Position numbers and translations under genes: made by a program. Of a stretch of 64,000 nt of DNA, positions 27,216 to 34,955 are shown in pieces. The notes beneath the pieces were generated by a model. The model did no database searches and was not told the origin of the DNA. It saw only the letters and a list, made by a program, of their open reading frames with translations. Within the stretch, counting starts at the first letter, position 1, and every line of letters starts with the position of its first letter. This DNA is from Candidatus Aphodovivens avistercoris (lineage in GTDB: Bacteria; Actinomycetota; Coriobacteriia; Coriobacteriales; Eggerthellaceae). Where the stretch lies: the NCBI GenBank assembly GCA_018710945.1, contig DVIW01000021.1, positions 28,744-92,743 on the forward strand, in the 5' to 3' direction.

Positions 27216-27746
27216 TTACCGGCGGGAGCCGGGAGGGGCTGGCGCCGGCGGAGCGGCGGGGACGGGGGCCTGGCCGTGCTGGCTTGCGAAGGTCCCGTCG
27301 AAGAGCAGCTCGTCGGTGCCGTCCAGAAGATCGCGCGCCTTCTCGTAGGACGAACGCCGCTTTCGGTCGGTGCCGGTAAGCGACACGTAGTCGTCCATCT
27401 CAGCGATGAGCAGGTCCAGCTCGCAGCGCTTCACGCGCGCCGCCAAGGCGTCCTCCTTCACGCGCGCGATGTAGTCGAAGTAGTCCTCCGCTTTGCCGCG
27501 CGCCAGCACGCCGGCGGCCCGCACCGCCTCGTCGGGCAGGCCCGCCGCGGACAGCTCGTCAGACGTGGCGTCCGGGCCCTCCAGCGCGCCCGCCAGCAGC
27601 GCCGCGCACGCCTCCTGCTCGGTTTCCATCGCCTCCGCCAAGCGCCGGTAATGGTCGAACAGCGGACGCCCGGTCCGATCGAAACGGCCCGCGCACGCCC
27701 GCTGCGCGAACCGAGCCGCCGCCGACGTCGATGTGGTTGCAATCAT
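27216..27746 (-). CDS. Degenerate RSH-type HD-domain protein (probably non-catalytic)
   Basis: The 176-residue product follows the layout of the (p)ppGpp-hydrolase HD domain of RelA/SpoT proteins: ARFAQRACAGRFDRTGRPLFDHYRRLAEAM, then LLAGALEG where active enzymes have a LLHDxxED motif, then DELSAAGLPDEAVRAAGVLA and DYFDYIARVKEDALAARVKRCELD. The metal-binding His and HD residues are missing, so hydrolysis is unlikely. The ATG at 27746 with AGGGGG upstream is preferred to one at 27824. It is divergent from sbcD. Family placement is by pattern only. Confidence 0.7.
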   Translation of the reverse strand: MIATTSTSAAARFAQRACAGRFDRTGRPLFDHYRRLAEAMETEQEACAALLAGALEGPDATSDELSAAGLPDEAVRAAGVLARGKAEDYFDYIARVKEDALAARVKRCELDLLIAEMDDYVSLTGTDRKRRSSYEKARDLLDGTDELLFDGTFASQHGQAPVPAAPPAPAPPGSRR

Positions 27747-27833
27747 GCTCGCACCCCCTGCTTTCCGTTCCTCCCGCTTTCGCGGGCTGCACCGCAATGG
27801 TAGCACGAAACCGTGCGGGATCATTCAGAAACA

Positions 27834-27847
27834 CAAACATTTGTTTG
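27834..27847. promoter_or_regulatory. Palindromic operator overlapping the sbcD -35 (SOS-box-like)
   Basis: CAAACATTTGTTTG has perfect 5-bp arms CAAAC/GTTTG around 4 nt. It differs from the Gram-positive LexA site (CGAACatatGTTCG) by a symmetric pair of changes. Its right arm overlaps the TTGCCT -35 of sbcD, an ideal repressor position. Confidence 0.45.
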
Positions 27848-27873
27848 CCTTTCGTTTGAAAATGCCGTAAGAT
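27845..27873 (+). promoter_or_regulatory. Sigma-70 promoter of sbcDC
   Basis: TTGCCT (27845-27850), 17-bp spacer, TAAGAT (27868-27873); start point near 27880, leader about 33 nt to the sbcD ATG. Confidence 0.75.
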
Positions 27874-27912
27874 GACGCCAGACCGAAGGAACAAGCTGCC
27901 CAAGGAGGCGCC

Positions 27913-29076
27913 ATGAGGCTTCTGCATCTCGCCGACCTGCATCTGGGAAAAACCGTCAACGGGTTCTCGCAGACCGATGACCAGCGCCATATTCTCCATG
28001 AAGCCCTGCGCATCGCGCAGGACGAATCGGTGGATGCCATCCTGCTTGCAGGCGACCTCTACGACCGCAGCTCCCCGTCCGCTGAAGCGGTGTCGCTGCT
28101 CGACGGCTTCCTCACGCGCGCGGCCGACCTCGGCATCGCCGTGCTGGCCATCCCCGGCAACCACGACTCGGCGGAACGGGTCGCCTACGCCGCCGGGCCG
28201 CTGTCCCGCCAGGGCATCTACCTTGCGCCGGCTTTCGACGGCAGCGTGCGCCGCGTTGTGCTGGAAGACGAGCACGGCCCGGTGGCGTTCTGGCTGCTCC
28301 CCTTCCTCAAGCCCGCCTCGGTGCGCTGCTTCTTCCCCGAAGCCGACATCGGGCAGGATTACACGGCCGCGCTGAGAACGGTGCTGGCATCGTGCGCACT
28401 TGACGCCGCCCAGCGCAACGTGCTGCTGTGCCACCAGTTCGTCACCGTCGGCGGCGCCGCGCCCGACCGCACCGATTCAGAGCTGTCGCTTGGCGGGCTG
28501 GACAACGTGGATGCGAGCGTCTTCGACGCCTTCGACTACGTGGCGCTCGGGCACGTCCACCGCCCCCAGCGGGTGGGACGCGACCAGGTGCGCTACGCCG
28601 GCTCGCCGCTGAAGTACTCGCTTTCCGAGGCACGGGACAGGAAATCGGCCGTTTTGGTGGACCTCGGGCCGAAGCGGGAGGGGGAACGCTGCGCGGTGCG
28701 CATCGAGCTTGCGCCCCTTGAACCCTTGCGCGACCTGCGGCGCATCACCGGCCCGCTGGCCGAGCTGGTCAGCGACGAGGTGGTGCGCTCCGCCGACGCG
28801 AACGACTACATCCACGCCGTCCTGACCGACGCCACCCCGGTCATCGACGCGCTTGCGCGGCTGCGCGCAGCCTACCCGAACGTCATGTCGATGGAGTACG
28901 CGGCCCAAAGCCGCGCGGCGGACACGTCTCCCGCCCCCGACCGCGGCGAAGCTCCGCAGGAAAGCCCCTTCGAGCTGTTCGAGCGCTTCTTCGAGGAGCG
29001 CAACGGGTTTCCCCTGACGACGCGCCAAGCGCAACGGGTTCGGCACGTCCTCGAATACGCCGAGGAGGACGCATGA
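27913..29076 (+). CDS. sbcD: Exonuclease SbcCD, nuclease subunit SbcD
   Basis: Mre11-type calcineurin-like phosphoesterase that, with the SbcC ATPase, cleaves DNA hairpins and blocked ends. The 387-residue product shows the metal motifs LHLADLHLG, GDLYDR, PGNHDS and the later His pair in LGHVHRPQ. AAGGAGG is 4 nt before the ATG. Its stop TGA overlaps the ATG of a 21-codon frame that leads into sbcC. A palindrome at the -35 suggests damage-inducible control, which is inference. Confidence 0.96.
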   Translation: MRLLHLADLHLGKTVNGFSQTDDQRHILHEALRIAQDESVDAILLAGDLYDRSSPSAEAVSLLDGFLTRAADLGIAVLAIPGNHDSAERVAYAAGPLSRQGIYLAPAFDGSVRRVVLEDEHGPVAFWLLPFLKPASVRCFFPEADIGQDYTAALRTVLASCALDAAQRNVLLCHQFVTVGGAAPDRTDSELSLGGLDNVDASVFDAFDYVALGHVHRPQRVGRDQVRYAGSPLKYSLSEARDRKSAVLVDLGPKREGERCAVRIELAPLEPLRDLRRITGPLAELVSDEVVRSADANDYIHAVLTDATPVIDALARLRAAYPNVMSMEYAAQSRAADTSPAPDRGEAPQESPFELFERFFEERNGFPLTTRQAQRVRHVLEYAEEDA

Positions 29077-29138
29077 CCTTTCGCGCCGAACCCGCCCACC
29101 GCCCAGCCGCTCCCGCCAAGGAAGGGATGACCGCATGA
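29073..29138 (+). CDS. Possible 21-codon coupling ORF between sbcD and sbcC
   Basis: An ATG at 29073 overlaps the sbcD stop (ATGA) and has GGAGG 4 nt upstream. The frame, MTFRAEPAHRPAAPAKEGMTA, ends with TGA at 29136-29138, which overlaps the sbcC ATG at 29135. Both junctions are ATGA overlaps and the single good ribosome site is at its start, so ribosomes could be handed from sbcD to sbcC through it. The peptide itself has no recognisable function. Confidence 0.45.
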   Translation: MTFRAEPAHRPAAPAKEGMTA

Positions 29139-31855
29139 AGCCACTCAAGCTGACCATGAGCGCCTTCGGCCCCTACGCCGCTGAAACCGTCGTCCCGCTC
29201 GACGAGCTGGGCGACGAGGGGCTCTACCTCATCTGCGGCGACACCGGGGCGGGAAAGACCACGCTGTTCGACGCCATCTCTTTCGCGCTGTTCGGGGAGG
29301 TGTCGGGATCCGCGCGCGGGACGAAGAGCCTCCGCAGCGACTTCGCCGCGCCCGATGCGGAAACCTACGTCGAGCTGGAGTTCTCCTACCGCGGAAAGCG
29401 CTACCGCATCCGCCGCTCCCCTTTGCATGAACGGCCGAAAAAGCGCGGCCAAGGCACCACCGTCGTTCAGCCCGCCGTCGAATTCGAGCAGCCGGGACGG
29501 CCGCCCATCACGAAGCTCACGGAGGCCAACGAGGCGGTGGAGGCGCTGCTGGGCATCGACCGCAACCAGTTCTCCCAGATCGTGATGATCGCCCAGGGCG
29601 AGTTCCGCCGCCTGCTGGTGGCGTCCACCAAAGAGCGGGGCGAGATATTCCGCAAGCTGTTCGGGACGGGCGCGCTCGCGCGGTTCCAGGAGCAGCTGGA
29701 TGCCGAGCGCCGAGCGCTGCAGACCGAGCACGACGCGCTGAAGCGCGCCACCGAGGCGCTGTGCGACCAAGCCGACTTCGGCGACGCGTCGGCCCGCGCG
29801 CTGGAGCGGGCCGAGCGCTTGTCCAACGGAACCGCCTCCGCCTCCTGGCTGGCGGAAGCCCTCGAAGCGCAGCTGGCGGAAGACGAGGCGGCGCTCGAGC
29901 GGGAGGACGCAGCGCTGGCGGACCTGCGCACGGAGCAGGAACGCACGGCGCAGTGGGCGGCCGTCGCCCAGCGGGCGGAGGCGGCGCGCGCCGAGATGAG
30001 GAAGGCCGACGAAGCGAAAGCCGAAGCCGAGCGGCGGCTGGCCGAGGCGCGGCCCGCTCTTGAGCGCGAACGGGCGCGCGACGGGGAGCGCGCTGAGGCG
30101 GCGCGCACGCTGGCGGCAGAAGAGACGTCGCTTGCCGCCTACGCGCAGCTCGAAGCGGCAGAACGGGACCTGGCGGCGGCGCAGCGGGCGGCGCGCTCAG
30201 CCGCAGCCGACGCCGAAGCGGCAGCGCGCGACCTCGCTGCCACCGCGGCCGCTTGCGCAGCCGCCGAGCAGGAAGCGGCGCGCCTTGAAGGGGCGGAAGG
30301 CGCCCTTGCACGCGCGGAGGGCGGAGCCAAAGACGCGCACGCCGCGTTGGAGCGGCACCGCGCGCTGGCCACTGAATGGGAGCGGTCGCGGCAAGTCTGC
30401 GACGGCACGCGGGAAGCCTACCTGAAGGCAGCGGACGAGGCGCAGCGGCGCGCCCGCGAGCACCTGGACGCGCAGCGGCGCTACCTCGACGGGCAAGCGG
30501 GCATTCTGGCGGCCGGCCTTGAAGCGGGCGCGCCCTGCCCCGTGTGCGGCGCCACCGAGCACCCACGTCCCGCGCAGCCACTCGAAGACGCGCCCAGCAA
30601 AGAGCAGATCGAGGCGTTGCGCGCCCGCTCGGACGCGGCAGCCTCCCTCGCCGAAGAGCGCGCGAGAAAAGCGGCAGCGGCGCAGGCCACCTTCGAGTCC
30701 GTGGCGCGGGAGCTGCCCTTCGCAGACACGGGCGCCATCCGAGGCGAGACGGCACGGCTGACCGACGCAGCCGAAGCCGCCGACCGCTCCCTCGCAGACG
30801 CCCGCGCGCGGCAGAACGCCTACGTGAAGGCACGCCGGACGCTGGCCGAAAGCAGCAGGAAGCGCGACGAACTGGCGAAGGCGAAAGATGCCGCAGCAGC
30901 CCGCGCCGCTGAAGCCCGCCAGCGCGAAAGCGCCGCCGAGGCGTCCTGCGCAGCGCTGCGCGAGCGTTTGCCCCACCGCGACAAAGCGCAGGCCGAAGAG
31001 TCGGTCGCCCGCTTGAGGAAGCAGCTCGATCAGCTGCAACGCGCATTGGAGGTCGCCGAGAAGGCCGTCGCCGACGGAGAGGCGGCCGTGCGGCAGGCGG
31101 AAGCGCGCCGCGGCGCGCTGGAAGCGCACGTCGAAAGCGGCGGCGCGACCGACGCCGCAGCCGAGCAGCAGCGCCTCGCCGATCTGAAGGGCAAGGCCGC
31201 CGTGCTCGAGGCGCGCCGCGACGCCCTTGCCGCGCGGATCGGCGCGAACCGGCGCCTGCGCTCCGCCGCGGCGGACAACACCCAGCGCGCGGAAGGCATC
31301 GACGAGCGCTACGGAGACGTGGCCCTGCTCGCCGACACCGCGTGCGGCAAGCAGTCCGGCAAAGACCGCGTTTCGTTTGAAACCTACGTGCAGGGGCTGT
31401 ACTTCGACCGGATCATCGCGGCGGCGAACCGGCGCCTGGAAGCCATCACCAACGGGCGCTACCACCTGCAGCGGCGCGGGTCGAGCCTCAACCGGCGCGC
31501 GCAGACGGGACTGGACCTGGACGTGTTCGACAGCTATACCGGAAAGGCGCGCGACGCCGGCTCGCTTTCGGGCGGAGAGTCGTTTGAGGCCTCGCTTTCG
31601 CTCGCCCTGGGCCTTTCGGACGAGGTGCAAAGCCACGCGGGCGGCATCCAGCTCGACACCATGTTCATAGACGAGGGGTTCGGCTCGCTCGACCCCGAAG
31701 CGCTTCAGCAGGCCATCAAGGTGCTCTCCACCCTCACTGGCGGCGGTAAGCTGGTGGGCATCATCAGCCACGTGGAAGAGCTCAAGGGCGCCATCGACCG
31801 CAAGATCGTGGTCAGCGCCTCGCGCAACGGCTCCACCATCGCGCTGGAATCGTGA
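29135..31855 (+). CDS. sbcC: Exonuclease SbcCD, ATPase subunit SbcC
   Basis: Rad50-like SMC-family ATPase. The 906-residue protein has Walker A GDTGAGKTT near residue 40, the Q-loop stretch FSQIVMIAQGEFRRLL, long Ala/Glu/Arg-rich coiled coils, a zinc hook CPVC at residues 468-471, the ABC signature SLSGGESFEAS and Walker B MFIDEGFGSLD. It is somewhat shorter than E. coli SbcC. GGAAGGG lies 9-13 nt upstream of the ATG. Works with SbcD on DNA ends and palindromes, which this genome's repeats would supply. Confidence 0.97.
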   Translation: MKPLKLTMSAFGPYAAETVVPLDELGDEGLYLICGDTGAGKTTLFDAISFALFGEVSGSARGTKSLRSDFAAPDAETYVELEFSYRGKRYRIRRSPLHERPKKRGQGTTVVQPAVEFEQPGRPPITKLTEANEAVEALLGIDRNQFSQIVMIAQGEFRRLLVASTKERGEIFRKLFGTGALARFQEQLDAERRALQTEHDALKRATEALCDQADFGDASARALERAERLSNGTASASWLAEALEAQLAEDEAALEREDAALADLRTEQERTAQWAAVAQRAEAARAEMRKADEAKAEAERRLAEARPALERERARDGERAEAARTLAAEETSLAAYAQLEAAERDLAAAQRAARSAAADAEAAARDLAATAAACAAAEQEAARLEGAEGALARAEGGAKDAHAALERHRALATEWERSRQVCDGTREAYLKAADEAQRRAREHLDAQRRYLDGQAGILAAGLEAGAPCPVCGATEHPRPAQPLEDAPSKEQIEALRARSDAAASLAEERARKAAAAQATFESVARELPFADTGAIRGETARLTDAAEAADRSLADARARQNAYVKARRTLAESSRKRDELAKAKDAAAARAAEARQRESAAEASCAALRERLPHRDKAQAEESVARLRKQLDQLQRALEVAEKAVADGEAAVRQAEARRGALEAHVESGGATDAAAEQQRLADLKGKAAVLEARRDALAARIGANRRLRSAAADNTQRAEGIDERYGDVALLADTACGKQSGKDRVSFETYVQGLYFDRIIAAANRRLEAITNGRYHLQRRGSSLNRRAQTGLDLDVFDSYTGKARDAGSLSGGESFEASLSLALGLSDEVQSHAGGIQLDTMFIDEGFGSLDPEALQQAIKVLSTLTGGGKLVGIISHVEELKGAIDRKIVVSASRNGSTIALES

Positions 31856-32017
31856 CGCAAGGGGCAGCGCGCCGAGAGCACGGACATCCGCAGTGCCCGC
31901 CGCCTCACGCGCGGGCCTGCCGCCACGCGCCGCTGTGTCTGCCGCCCTGCGCGCAGGCTTGCTGCTTCGCACAGAGCGCAGGTGCGCCACCAGGCCCGCG
32001 CTGCGGCGGCGATGTTT

Positions 32018-32026
32018 TGCTATAAT
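32018..32026 (+). promoter_or_regulatory. Extended -10 promoter of tRNA-Pro
   Basis: TGC-TATAAT, a perfect extended -10, about 28 nt before the tRNA; the -35 region (GCGCTG) is poor. Confidence 0.7.
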
Positions 32027-32053
32027 GGCGAAGCTTCTTTCGGGAAGCGCCTT

Positions 32054-32130
32054 CGGGACGTGGCGCAGCCTGGTAGCGCGCCTGCTTTGGGAGCAGGATG
32101 TCGCAGGTTCGAATCCTGTCGTCCCGACCA
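32054..32130 (+). tRNA. tRNA-Pro (TGG anticodon)
   Basis: A 77-nt cloverleaf: acceptor CGGGACG/CGTCCCG, D arm GCGC/GCGC, anticodon stem CCTGC/GCAGG around TTTGGGA (anticodon UGG), T arm GCAGG-TTCGAAT-CCTGT, encoded CCA. Confidence 0.97.
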
Positions 32131-32138
32131 GCGAAACC

Positions 32139-32176
32139 GCGGGCCGAAGCCGCCAAGCTTCGGCCCGCTTCCTTTT
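32139..32176 (+). terminator. Intrinsic terminator of tRNA-Pro
   Basis: Perfect 12-bp stem (32139-32150 with 32157-32168, 6-nt loop) followed by TTCCTTTT, 8 nt after the tRNA. Confidence 0.9.
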
Positions 32177-32340
32177 CCGCCGCCCGCCGCGCCGGACCGC
32201 CCAAGCGGCAGACGAGCCGAGAAGCCGGGCGCAGGCGGCGGCGAGAATCCGCGCTCCGCACGCTGAAAACGCGTTCTCCGGCGCGTTTCGCCCTCGTTTC
32301 GGTCTGCGCTTGGTCTGCCGTTTGGCCCACCGCTTTACGC

Positions 32341-32376
32341 AAAAACGAAAAAGGCCACCGAAGCAAGCCGGTGACC
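32341..32376 (-). terminator. Intrinsic terminator of tRNA-Gly
   Basis: On the minus strand an 8-bp stem (32376-32369 with 32360-32353, one G-U) is followed by TTTTTCGTTTTT. Starts 10 nt after the tRNA 3' end. Confidence 0.9.
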
Positions 32377-32386
32377 TGGTGTTTCT

Positions 32387-32460
32387 TGGAGCGGGTGACG
32401 GGAATCGAACCCGCGTCAGAAGCTTGGAAGGCTTCGGTTCTACCATTGAACCACACCCGC
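32387..32460 (-). tRNA. tRNA-Gly (TCC anticodon)
   Basis: A 74-nt cloverleaf: acceptor GCGGGTG/CACCCGC, D arm GTTC/GAAC, anticodon stem GAAGC/GCTTC around CTTCCAA (anticodon UCC), T loop TTCGATT, encoded CCA. A TACAAT hexamer at 32490-32495 upstream could be its -10; the -35 is weak. Confidence 0.96.
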
Positions 32461-32535
32461 ATCATGCGCCCGTTTCAAGCGCGAGCGCTATTGTAGCGCA
32501 AGAAGCGGCGGAACGCGAGGGCTTTTCGCGCGCCG

Positions 32536-33129
32536 CTATGCCCCGATGAGCTCTTTGAGCGCGCGCAGCGCGTTGCCGCGGTGCGAGATGGCGTTCTTGC
32601 GCGCCGCGTCCACCTCGGCCAGCGACAGCCCGTCCAGCACATCGGGGTAGAACAGCGGGTCGTAGCCGAACCCCTCCGCGCCGCGCTCCTCGTGCCCGAT
32701 GCGCCCTTCGATCGTGCCGCGCGCGACCGTCTCGGCCCCCTGCTCGTCGCAGTAGACGAGCGTGCACACGAACCGCGCCGTGCGCTGGCCGTCAGGCACG
32801 CCGGAAAGCTCCGCGAGCAGCTTGGCGTTGTTGCGCGCGTCATCGGAAGGCTCGCCCGCGTAGCGCGCCGAGTGGACGCCGGGCGCGCCGCCCAGCGCGT
32901 CCACCTCCAGCCCGGAATCATCCGCGATCACCGCGCAGCCCGGGCAGGCCTGCTGCGCCGCGCGCGCCTTGATGCGCGCGTTGCCCTCGAACGTTTCCGC
33001 ATCCTCCACAGGGTCCGACGAGACGCCCATCTCGCGCAGCGTTTTGAACTCCCATCCCGGGAACGGCAGCGCATGGGCGATCTCCTGCGCCTTGTGCGCG
33101 TTGTTGCTGGCTATCACGACGGTCTTCAC
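32536..33129 (-). CDS. rdgB: Non-canonical purine NTP pyrophosphatase (RdgB/HAM1 family)
   Basis: Hydrolyses ITP, XTP and dITP to monophosphates to keep them out of nucleic acids. The 197-residue protein shows VIASNNAHKAQEI at the start, VIADDSGLEVDALGGAPGVHSARY, GFGYDPLF and SHRGNALRAL, all family signatures. GTG at 33129 is the start, with GGAGG 8 nt upstream; the frame continues upstream but family alignment begins here. murI lies 72 bp upstream on the same strand. Confidence 0.95.
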   Translation of the reverse strand: MKTVVIASNNAHKAQEIAHALPFPGWEFKTLREMGVSSDPVEDAETFEGNARIKARAAQQACPGCAVIADDSGLEVDALGGAPGVHSARYAGEPSDDARNNAKLLAELSGVPDGQRTARFVCTLVYCDEQGAETVARGTIEGRIGHEERGAEGFGYDPLFYPDVLDGLSLAEVDAARKNAISHRGNALRALKELIGA

Positions 33130-33201
33130 GATCCGGCCCTCCTCGCCTTCGAACTTCCGATCCGCGCCTGCGCCCAGGCGCCTCCCTCTCCGCATCCTCG
33201 C

Positions 33202-34092
33202 TCAGGCGCTTACCTGCGCACCAGGCAGGTCGAGGTGCTCCACGAACGACAGCGGGCGGCGGAACACCCGCCCGCCGAACGAGCGGAACTCGTCCACGTC
33301 CTCCCCGGTGGTGTAGAACCGGCTTTCCGGCACCGCGTCCGCCGGCGCCAGCGCGCCCTTGCGTGCAAGGATCTCGGCCACGTCGCGGGCCGCCTCCTTC
33401 GCCGACGAGATCAGCGTCACCTCGCGCCCCACCACGGCCCCGATGAGCGCTTTCAGCAGCGGGTAGTGCGTGCAGCCCAGAACGAGCGTGTCGATGCCGC
33501 AACGACGCAGCGGCTCCAAATACTCCTTGGCGATCTCCTGGAACGCGGGGCGCACGTACACCTTCGACGCGAGCGAGGTGTAGTCCTCCACCGGGCCCTC
33601 GGCCATCCTGATGCCGCGCTCGGCTATCTCCACGAACCGCGGCGTGGCGGTGGAGAACACGGTGATGCCCGCGTCGATGTGGCGGATGGCGCTGGCGTAG
33701 GCTCCCGACTCGATGGTGCCCTTCGTGGCGATGACGCCCACGCGGCGGTTGCGCGTGGCGTGCACGGCGGCCCGCGCGCCGGGCTCCACCACCCCGATCA
33801 CCGGGACGGGGAACGCCTGCTGGGCGTGGGCCAAGCCCGCCGCGGTGGCGGTGTTGCACGCGATGACGATCATCTTCACCCCGCGCTCCACCAGCCACGA
33901 GCCGATCTGCTGCACGAAGCCATCGACCTCGCGCAGATCGCGCGGGCCGTACGGGCAGCGCGCGGAATCGCCCACGTAGATGAGCGACTCCCCCGGCAGC
34001 GCCTTGGCTATCTCGCGCGCGACGGTAAGCCCGCCGAAGCCCGAGTCGAACACGCCGATGGGGGCGCGGGCGTATGCTTCCAGATCATCCAT
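33202..34092 (-). CDS. murI: Glutamate racemase
   Basis: Supplies D-glutamate for peptidoglycan. The 296-residue product has IGVFDSGFGGLTV and both catalytic cysteines, C79 in ACNTATA and C207 in GCTHYPLL. The ATG at 34092 is chosen because the family N-terminus begins just after it; there is no ribosome site, and TATACT lies 8 nt upstream, so the transcript would be leaderless or nearly so. Followed by rdgB. Confidence 0.95.
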   Translation of the reverse strand: MDDLEAYARAPIGVFDSGFGGLTVAREIAKALPGESLIYVGDSARCPYGPRDLREVDGFVQQIGSWLVERGVKMIVIACNTATAAGLAHAQQAFPVPVIGVVEPGARAAVHATRNRRVGVIATKGTIESGAYASAIRHIDAGITVFSTATPRFVEIAERGIRMAEGPVEDYTSLASKVYVRPAFQEIAKEYLEPLRRCGIDTLVLGCTHYPLLKALIGAVVGREVTLISSAKEAARDVAEILARKGALAPADAVPESRFYTTGEDVDEFRSFGGRVFRRPLSFVEHLDLPGAQVSA

Positions 34093-34100
34093 GGTGCAGA

Positions 34101-34106
34101 AGTATA
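34101..34106 (-). promoter_or_regulatory. -10 box immediately before murI
   Basis: TATACT on the minus strand, 8 nt before the ATG. It shares GCTATACTTC with the uvrC promoter. No -35 match at 17 bp (GCGCGG). Confidence 0.45.
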
Positions 34107-34154
34107 GCGCACGCCTCCGCGACCGCGCGCCCGCGCCGCACGGGCCATAGTTTC

Positions 34155-34163
34155 TGCTAATAT
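34155..34163 (+). promoter_or_regulatory. Extended -10 promoter upstream of the YbaK gene
   Basis: TGC-TAATAT; start point about 34170, giving a leader of ~108 nt before the ATG at 34278. The -35 region is weak. The leader has no recognisable riboswitch. Confidence 0.5.
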
Positions 34164-34277
34164 CGGAACCCGAACCCTCACGCAGCCGCAAGCGGAAAAC
34201 CCGTGAGCCGTCGCAAGCGCAGGCCGCCCGCGCTGCGAGCCCCGCCCAACCGCATCAGGAAGGAGCATCCCCGAACC

Positions 34278-34763
34278 ATGGCGAAAGACCGCGAGAAGAA
34301 GACGAACGCTCTGCGCGAGCTCGACGCCGCCGGGCTGCCCTACCGCTCGCGCTTCTTCGACACCCCCGAAGCGCTCTCGGGCGTGGAGGTGGCGCAGCGT
34401 TTGGGGCTCGACGCCGACCGCGTGTTCAAAACCCTGGTCACGTTGGGGAAATCCGGCCAGCACCTCGTGTTCATGATCCCCGTCGCCTGCGAGCTGGACC
34501 TGAAGAAGGCCGCCGCGGCCGCCGGCGAGAAGGCGGTCGCCATGGTGAAGTCGAAGGAGCTGCTGCCGCTGACCGGCTACGTCCACGGCGGCTGCTCGCC
34601 CATCGGCATGAAGAAGGCCTTCCCCACCTTCCTGGACGAGACGGCCTGGCTCTACGACACCATCTACTTCTCCGGCGGGCGCATCGGCTGCCAGCTGGAA
34701 ATGGCCCCCGACGACCTGGGCGCCATCGTCGCCGTGAAAGCGGCCGACCTCACCGCCGTCTAG
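34278..34763 (+). CDS. ybaK: Cys-tRNA(Pro)/aminoacyl-tRNA deacylase, YbaK/EbsC family
   Basis: A 161-residue YbaK-type editing enzyme that hydrolyses mischarged Cys-tRNA(Pro). Visible features: N-terminal TNALRELDAAGLPY, DRVFKTLVTLG with the catalytic Lys region, PVACELDLKKAAAAAG and GYVHGGCSPIGMKK. The ATG at 34278 fits the family start; AGGAAGGAG is 12 nt upstream, slightly long. A second, distinct YbaK-domain gene lies at 55162. Confidence 0.93.
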   Translation: MAKDREKKTNALRELDAAGLPYRSRFFDTPEALSGVEVAQRLGLDADRVFKTLVTLGKSGQHLVFMIPVACELDLKKAAAAAGEKAVAMVKSKELLPLTGYVHGGCSPIGMKKAFPTFLDETAWLYDTIYFSGGRIGCQLEMAPDDLGAIVAVKAADLTAV

Positions 34764-34955
34764 CGCCCCGTGGCCGCGCCGCAGCCCACAGCTTCGCCGC
34801 GACAGGCCGCCCGCGCCCCGCCGCCGCGCCGCGGCCCACAGTCCCACCGCAAACCGCGCCTGCGCCGCAGCGCGCCCCGAAACGCGAAGCGGGGCCGCCC
34901 GGCCCGCGCCGTGCAGCCCCGCCCCAACGCCCGAAGGCAGCCGCGAACCGCGGCA

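Noticed and set aside
31856..32130. Open frame through the tRNA-Pro gene
   Set aside because: The tRNA cloverleaf, promoter and terminator explain the sequence.
34764..34955. GC-rich gap with a partly repeated GCCGCGCCGC-GCCCACAG motif
   Set aside because: Two imperfect copies only, with no stable structure beyond a short GCCCCG hairpin; probably 3' end debris of the L,D-transpeptidase gene.
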